A program made the position numbers and the translations under genes. The notes under the pieces were generated by a model. That model worked only from the letters and a program-made list of their open reading frames with translations. It ran no database searches and had not been told where the DNA came from. Positions 61,522 through 64,000 of a DNA stretch of 64,000 bases are shown here, in pieces (the first letter of the stretch is position 1; each line of letters begins with the position of its first letter). The DNA comes from Uliginosibacterium aquaticum. Lineage in GTDB: Bacteria; Pseudomonadota; Gammaproteobacteria; Burkholderiales; Rhodocyclaceae. Location: assembly GCF_012972705.2 (NCBI RefSeq), contig NZ_JABCSC020000002.1, positions 62,001 through 126,000 on the forward strand, written 5' to 3'.

Positions 61522-62673
61522 ATGCCCATCCACTCCAAACTCCCCGCCATCGGCACCACCATTTTCAGCGTGATGAGCACACTCGCCGCCGAGCATGGCG
61601 CGATCAACCTGTCGCAAGGCTTTCCGGATTACCCCTGCGACCCTGCCCTGCTCGATGCGCTCGCTGCTGCCGCACATGCCGGCCACAACCAGTACGCTCC
61701 GATGGCAGGCCTGCCTGCCCTGCGTGCTGCGATCGCCGCCAAACTCCTGCTGCAGCATGGCACTGCAGTCGATGCCGATAGCGAAATCACTGTCGCCGCC
61801 GGCGCTACCCAGGCATTGTTCACGGCCATAGCAAGCGTGCTGCAGGCGGGTGACGAAGCCATCCTGCTCGACCCTTCCTATGACAGCTATGCCCCAAGCA
61901 TTCTCGCGCAAGGTGCGAAACCAGTGCATGTCGCACTCATGGCACCGGACTTCAAGGTGGACTGGGAACAGGTGGAGCACGCGGTGACGCCGCGAACCCG
62001 ACTCATCCTGATCAACAATCCGAACAACCCGGCGACCTCGGTGTTTTCAGCGGCCGATCTGGATGCGCTGGCCGCGATAGCCGAGCGCCATGATCTGCTC
62101 GTGCTCGCCGATGAAGTATATGAACACCTGATCTACGACGGAGCGACGCATCAGAGCGTGCTGACTCATCCGGCCCTGCGTGCGCGCAGCTTCGCGGTAT
62201 ATTCCTTCGGCAAGACCTTTCACGCCACCGGCTGGAAGATCGGCTACTGCGTCGCCCCGCCAGCGCTCAGCGCCGAGTTCCGCAAGATCCACCAATTCCT
62301 CGTCTTCGCCGTAAACACCCCGGCCCAGCATGCCTTGGCCGCTCACCTTGCAGATCCTGCAAGCTGGCAAGGCCTCTCCGCCTTCTTTGCCGAGCGGCGC
62401 GCCTTGCTCGCACCCGGGCTGGAGTCAGCGGGCTTCAAGCTCCTGCCTAGCCAGGGCACCTACTTCCAGCTCGCCGATTACTCGGCGATCCGGCCGGATC
62501 TGGAAGATGTGGCCTTTGCCCGCTGGCTGACCCTCGAGCACGGCGTGGCGAGTATTCCGGTCTCGGTGTTCTACCAGCAACCACCAGCACAGAAAATCGT
62601 GCGCTTCTGTTTTGCCAAGCAAACGCAAACCCTGCAGGCAGCCAGCGAACGCCTGGCCAGGCTAGGCACCTGA
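61522..62673 (+). CDS. Methionine/aromatic aminotransferase, YbdL-like
   Basis: A 383-residue class I/II PLP aminotransferase. Conserved elements: NLSQGFPDYPCD, the NPNNP cofactor motif (166-170), DEVY (197-200) and the Schiff-base Lys231 in SFGKTFHATGWKIGY. YbdL transaminates 2-oxo-4-methylthiobutyrate with glutamine-like donors, completing methionine salvage. The length matches YbdL. It is a single gene. Confidence 0.9.
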   Translation: MPIHSKLPAIGTTIFSVMSTLAAEHGAINLSQGFPDYPCDPALLDALAAAAHAGHNQYAPMAGLPALRAAIAAKLLLQHGTAVDADSEITVAAGATQALFTAIASVLQAGDEAILLDPSYDSYAPSILAQGAKPVHVALMAPDFKVDWEQVEHAVTPRTRLILINNPNNPATSVFSAADLDALAAIAERHDLLVLADEVYEHLIYDGATHQSVLTHPALRARSFAVYSFGKTFHATGWKIGYCVAPPALSAEFRKIHQFLVFAVNTPAQHALAAHLADPASWQGLSAFFAERRALLAPGLESAGFKLLPSQGTYFQLADYSAIRPDLEDVAFARWLTLEHGVASIPVSVFYQQPPAQKIVRFCFAKQTQTLQAASERLARLGT

Positions 62674-62691
62674 GCGGCCGCAGGCAGGCGT

Positions 62692-64000
62692 CTAGGCCAA
62701 CACCGCCCGGGCTGACTCGAAATTGCGGATTTCCTGCAGCGCCTCACTCAGCGTCATTTCGTTGGCAGCCAGCAGCTTGCCAACCAGATGCTCGGTCAGC
62801 GGTTTGAAGCCCGTCAGCACGGCTTTGGTTTCGCGGTAAAGACGCTCGTTCTGCGCCTCCATGATGTTGCGGGTTTCCTCATCCAGTGCCGGGCCGGCGT
62901 TATCGCGGGTGAGTGCGCCAAAGTTGAGGCGGGTCTTGCGATACATCCCCATCTCACCCACCGCGTGGTGCAGCAACTGCGTCACGCGCGTGATGTCGTT
63001 GTGTGCGCCGTTGGTGGTGCCCTCCTCACCGAAGAACAGCTCCTCGTTGGCCATGCCTCCCAGCAGCACACGCACATCGTGCTCGATGTCGTCCTTGGTC
63101 TTGAGCAGATTGCTGCGCTGCTTGTGGAAGACAAAACCCAGCGCATTGGTGCGCGGGTTGGCCTTGAGCGAAATCTTGAGCGTGCGCATATCGGCCAGAA
63201 TCTGCTCCCAGTCATCGTGGGTCCGCTGACGCTCGTAATCAAGATCGACCAGGAAGTGGCCCAGCTCGTGCACCGCGATGATGCGCCGATCACGCTCGCG
63301 ATCCTGCGTGGTGTTGGAATTGACATTCCCGACGAGCACGCGCTCGGCCGCCCTCATCAGGGTTTTGGCACCGATCATCTCGCCGGCCTGCACGGCCATG
63401 ATGCCGGCCTGATTGACGATGGTCTCAAGATCAGCCGGGCTGCAGCCCTCGGTCACAGCCACGATCTGATGCAGATCGAGATCGGGCAAGACCTTCTCGG
63501 CGCGTTGCGCCAGGTAATGCCCGATGATGGCCCGCCGCTCATCGCGATTGGGCAAGCGGAAGTCCACCTTCATCTGGAAGCGGCGCAGCATCGCCTCGTC
63601 CATCTGCATGCTTTCGCTGCTGAAATTGCTGGCCACGATCCAGATGATCTTGGCATCACTCCGGCTGCGCACCCCGTCGATTACCGACAACAAGGTGTTC
63701 GCGGTGTCGTCATCGAACTTGCGGTGGCGCCCGCCGCGTTTCATGAACAGATCCTGTGCCTCATCGAGGAAGACGATGCAGCGTCGGCGCCGCTTGGCCA
63801 TGGCGACAATCCGCGTCAGGGTATTGGAGCCGCCGGCCACGAATCCCGTTTCGAGGTTGGCCGCCGAGTGGAACAGGATCGGCAGATTGAGTTCCTTGGC
63901 CAGATAGCTGGCCAGCTTGGTCTTGCCGGTACCCGCCGGGCCGCTGAACATGACGTTGAAAGGCTTGCTGATGCCGTACTCGGCGTATTCGGCGCGGCGC
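62692..64000 (-). CDS. FtsH-like AAA+ ATPase with M41-type zinc protease domain (partial)
   Basis: At least 436 residues; the 5' end lies beyond the window. The AAA domain has Walker A SGPAGTGKTK, Walker B CIVFLDEAQD and MDEAMLRRFQMKVDF, followed by a helical lid. The C-terminal protease part has HELGH (FtsH has HEAGH) and GGMANEELFFGEEGTTNGAHND, with the third ligand Asp as in FtsH GGRAAEELI...GASND. It is divergent from canonical FtsH, with no visible C-terminal tail similarity. Whether it has N-terminal membrane helices cannot be seen. Confidence 0.85.
   Translation of the reverse strand, partial: RRAEYAEYGISKPFNVMFSGPAGTGKTKLASYLAKELNLPILFHSAANLETGFVAGGSNTLTRIVAMAKRRRRCIVFLDEAQDLFMKRGGRHRKFDDDTANTLLSVIDGVRSRSDAKIIWIVASNFSSESMQMDEAMLRRFQMKVDFRLPNRDERRAIIGHYLAQRAEKVLPDLDLHQIVAVTEGCSPADLETIVNQAGIMAVQAGEMIGAKTLMRAAERVLVGNVNSNTTQDRERDRRIIAVHELGHFLVDLDYERQRTHDDWEQILADMRTLKISLKANPRTNALGFVFHKQRSNLLKTKDDIEHDVRVLLGGMANEELFFGEEGTTNGAHNDITRVTQLLHHAVGEMGMYRKTRLNFGALTRDNAGPALDEETRNIMEAQNERLYRETKAVLTGFKPLTEHLVGKLLAANEMTLSEALQEIRNFESARAVLA

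Overview
The window is high-GC, densely packed bacterial DNA. Gene content (Ohr, IorAB-type molybdoenzyme, FecI/FecR/TonB-dependent receptor, RND efflux with a LysR regulator, TrxC, orphan Sbp) and protein style fit a free-living Gram-negative, most likely a betaproteobacterium; I cannot place it more finely without a search. No rRNA, tRNA, CRISPR array or intact mobile element was seen.

Layout. 0.2-3.0 kb: a YdfG-like dehydrogenase and an EAL phosphodiesterase. 3.1-10.7 kb (minus): a five-gene block with two exported YtcJ-like amidohydrolases, an AspT-type exchanger, an outer-membrane barrel and a DUF1254/DUF1214 protein, probably a hydrolytic uptake or catabolic operon. 11.0-11.25 kb: remnant of an IS5-family insertion sequence. 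11.25-18.4 kb: a LysR gene divergent from an eight-gene run (ohr, aldehyde dehydrogenase, DJ-1/PfpI protein, ferritin-like protein, DUF1330, GST, MFS exporter, small membrane protein) that reads as a defence module against peroxides and electrophiles. 18.6-24.6 kb: AraC regulator, a two-subunit molybdenum hydroxylase, its maturation factors XdhC and MocA, and a cyclophilin-like protein. 24.7-28.2 kb: chemoreceptor, beta-propeller and a hypothetical protein. 28.3-30.3 kb: a divergent LysR/quinone-reductase pair bracketed by two copies of a nested palindromic repeat. 30.3-32.3 kb: a scarred segment in which two genes that have both lost their 5' ends abut head to head.

32.5-41.8 kb is the most interesting system: FecI sigma factor, FecR anti-sigma factor, STN-bearing TonB-dependent receptor, large periplasmic M16 protease and SbmA/YddA-like ABC transporter, behind a Fur-box-like sequence. 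The receptor, protease and ABC transporter match the Fus/PqqL type of protease-associated import system, which takes up an iron protein and digests it in the periplasm. Here it is placed under FecIR cell-surface signalling. 41.9-49.8 kb: LysR regulator divergent from a hydrolase (with an altered nucleophile) and a complete tripartite RND pump. 50.0-58.6 kb (minus): RibA; a Lol-like envelope block (ABC ATPase, FtsX permease, LolA-like protein, outer-membrane barrel, helical periplasmic protein) with two palindromic repeats between its genes; and a sulfur redox group (FAD/rhodanese persulfide-type reductase, DUF2141 protein, TrxC). 59.2-64.0 kb: an orphan sulfate-binding protein, an RBBP9-like hydrolase, a HhH protein, a YbdL-like aminotransferase and an FtsH-like AAA protease that runs off the end.
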